Of a stretch of DNA of 6,254 nt, positions 5,969-6,254 are shown piece after piece (the stretch's first letter is position 1; the number at the start of each line of letters is the position of its first letter). A program made the position numbers and the translations under genes. The notes beneath the pieces were generated by a model that did not search any database, was not told the DNA's origin, and saw nothing but the letters and a program-made list of their open reading frames with translations. This stretch comes from JBKEDH01 sp047975295 (GTDB lineage Bacteria > Bacteroidota > Bacteroidia > Flavobacteriales > Flavobacteriaceae): positions 1-6,254 of the forward strand of contig JBKEDH010000176.1 in NCBI GenBank assembly GCA_047975295.1, in the 5' to 3' direction.

Positions 5969-6254
5969 ATGGGAATATTAGAGTTTCTGTTCTACTCTTT
6001 TTTTTTTGCTTTATAGTTTTTATCCAAGTTGTTTTGAATCTGTTTTTTTGGGATAAATTTGCTTTTAGGAAACCATCCTTCAAAGAACCTTGTAAAACAA
6101 ACTTTTTTCCCGTCTCTGTTATTACGATACTGAAAATTTAAAACGGTTTTTACCCAAAATAATATATCAGGATTATCCAAATTTCGAAGTGGTTTTGGTT
6201 AACCATGCATCTTATGGTACAAAAAATGTGCTCTTACCTTGGGAATAAAAGCTG
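5969..6254 (+). pseudogene. Broken family 2 glycosyltransferase (GT2), 3' end off the right edge
   Basis: No single frame is open, but pieces from successive frames together read as the N-terminus of a membrane-anchored GT2 enzyme. Piece 1 starts at ATG 5969 (MGILEFLFYSFFF) and stops at TAG 6014. Piece 2, from about 6007 in another frame, reads CFIVFIQVVLNLFFWDKFAF and on to FFPVSVIT near 6125, the membrane helix plus first GT-A strand. Piece 3, from 6132 in the third frame, reads ENLKRFLPKIIYQDYPNFEV then VLVNHAS (to about 6212). Piece 4, from 6215, reads WYKKCALTLGIKA to the edge. Intact relatives have CAKNEA between VSVI and ENL, and some 30-40 residues between the VNDAS-like motif and KKYALTLGIKA; both stretches are largely missing. 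The nucleotide-binding Asp of VNDAS is His here. Two or more frame changes plus deletions argue for a decayed gene, not one sequencing error. It was likely co-transcribed with the NqrM-like gene. Confidence 0.8.
5998..6007 (+). repeat. Homopolymer of ten T at the first frame break of the GT2 remnant
   Basis: The run lies in the codons for the N-terminal membrane helix. Eight or eleven Ts would join the ATG at 5969 to the downstream frame; with ten the reading hits TAG at 6014. The first break can therefore be explained by slippage in this run, in the cell or during sequencing. Confidence 0.9.

Noticed and set aside
5952..5975. Terminator after the NqrM-like gene (CCC...GGG arms)
   Set aside because: Only about four base pairs form, the inner part does not pair, and it overlaps the GT2 start codon.
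5827..6141. Plus-strand ORF of 104 codons as a real gene
   Set aside because: Its first part is the NqrM-like gene out of frame; only its second part (from about 6007) is meaningful, as one piece of the GT2 remnant.
5992..6180. Minus-strand ORF of 62 codons with protein-like composition
   Set aside because: It needs a TTG start and lies wholly opposite the glycosyltransferase remnant, whose plus-strand pieces match a known family; I regard it as a shadow.
6199..6254. Possible C-terminus of a minus-strand gene entering from the right (ending HKMHG)
   Set aside because: The same bases read on the plus strand as KKCALTLGIKA, a typical GT2 segment, which explains them better.

Overview
The window looks like chromosomal DNA of a marine-type Flavobacteriaceae (phylum Bacteroidota). 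It is AT-rich, has no strong Shine-Dalgarno sequences, carries a perfect Bacteroidota-style promoter (TTG, then TAnnTTTG), and its proteins have the character of that family. This assignment comes from protein style and promoter form; no 16S or other marker is present.

Layout from left to right. (1) 1-842, minus: most of a secreted retropepsin-like aspartyl protease, whose C-terminus runs off the left edge. (2) 843-1158: a 316-base divergent intergenic region without a recognisable gene. (3) 1159-3364, plus: a class I/II PLP-dependent aminotransferase followed after one base by murB. (4) 3414-4741, plus: an ECF-type sigma factor with a probable TTG start and, 11 bases on, a membrane-bound RskA-type anti-sigma factor. 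(5) 4763-4794: a strong hairpin terminator serving both sides. (6) 4830-5555, minus: aquaporin Z. (7) 5748-5951, plus: a 67-residue membrane protein with four cysteines that resembles NqrM, the Na+-NQR maturation factor. (8) 5969-right edge, plus: the wreck of a family 2 glycosyltransferase, readable only by joining pieces from several frames.

Functionally the window is mostly cell envelope and housekeeping: peptidoglycan precursor synthesis (MurB), amino acid transamination, water transport (AqpZ), and a membrane-tethered sigma/anti-sigma switch whose signal and targets cannot be read here. No mobile element, CRISPR array, tRNA or rRNA was seen. I found no convincing new multi-gene system. 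The observations most worth a second look are the broken glycosyltransferase at the right edge, which a plain ORF search misses, and the NqrM-like small protein just upstream of it.
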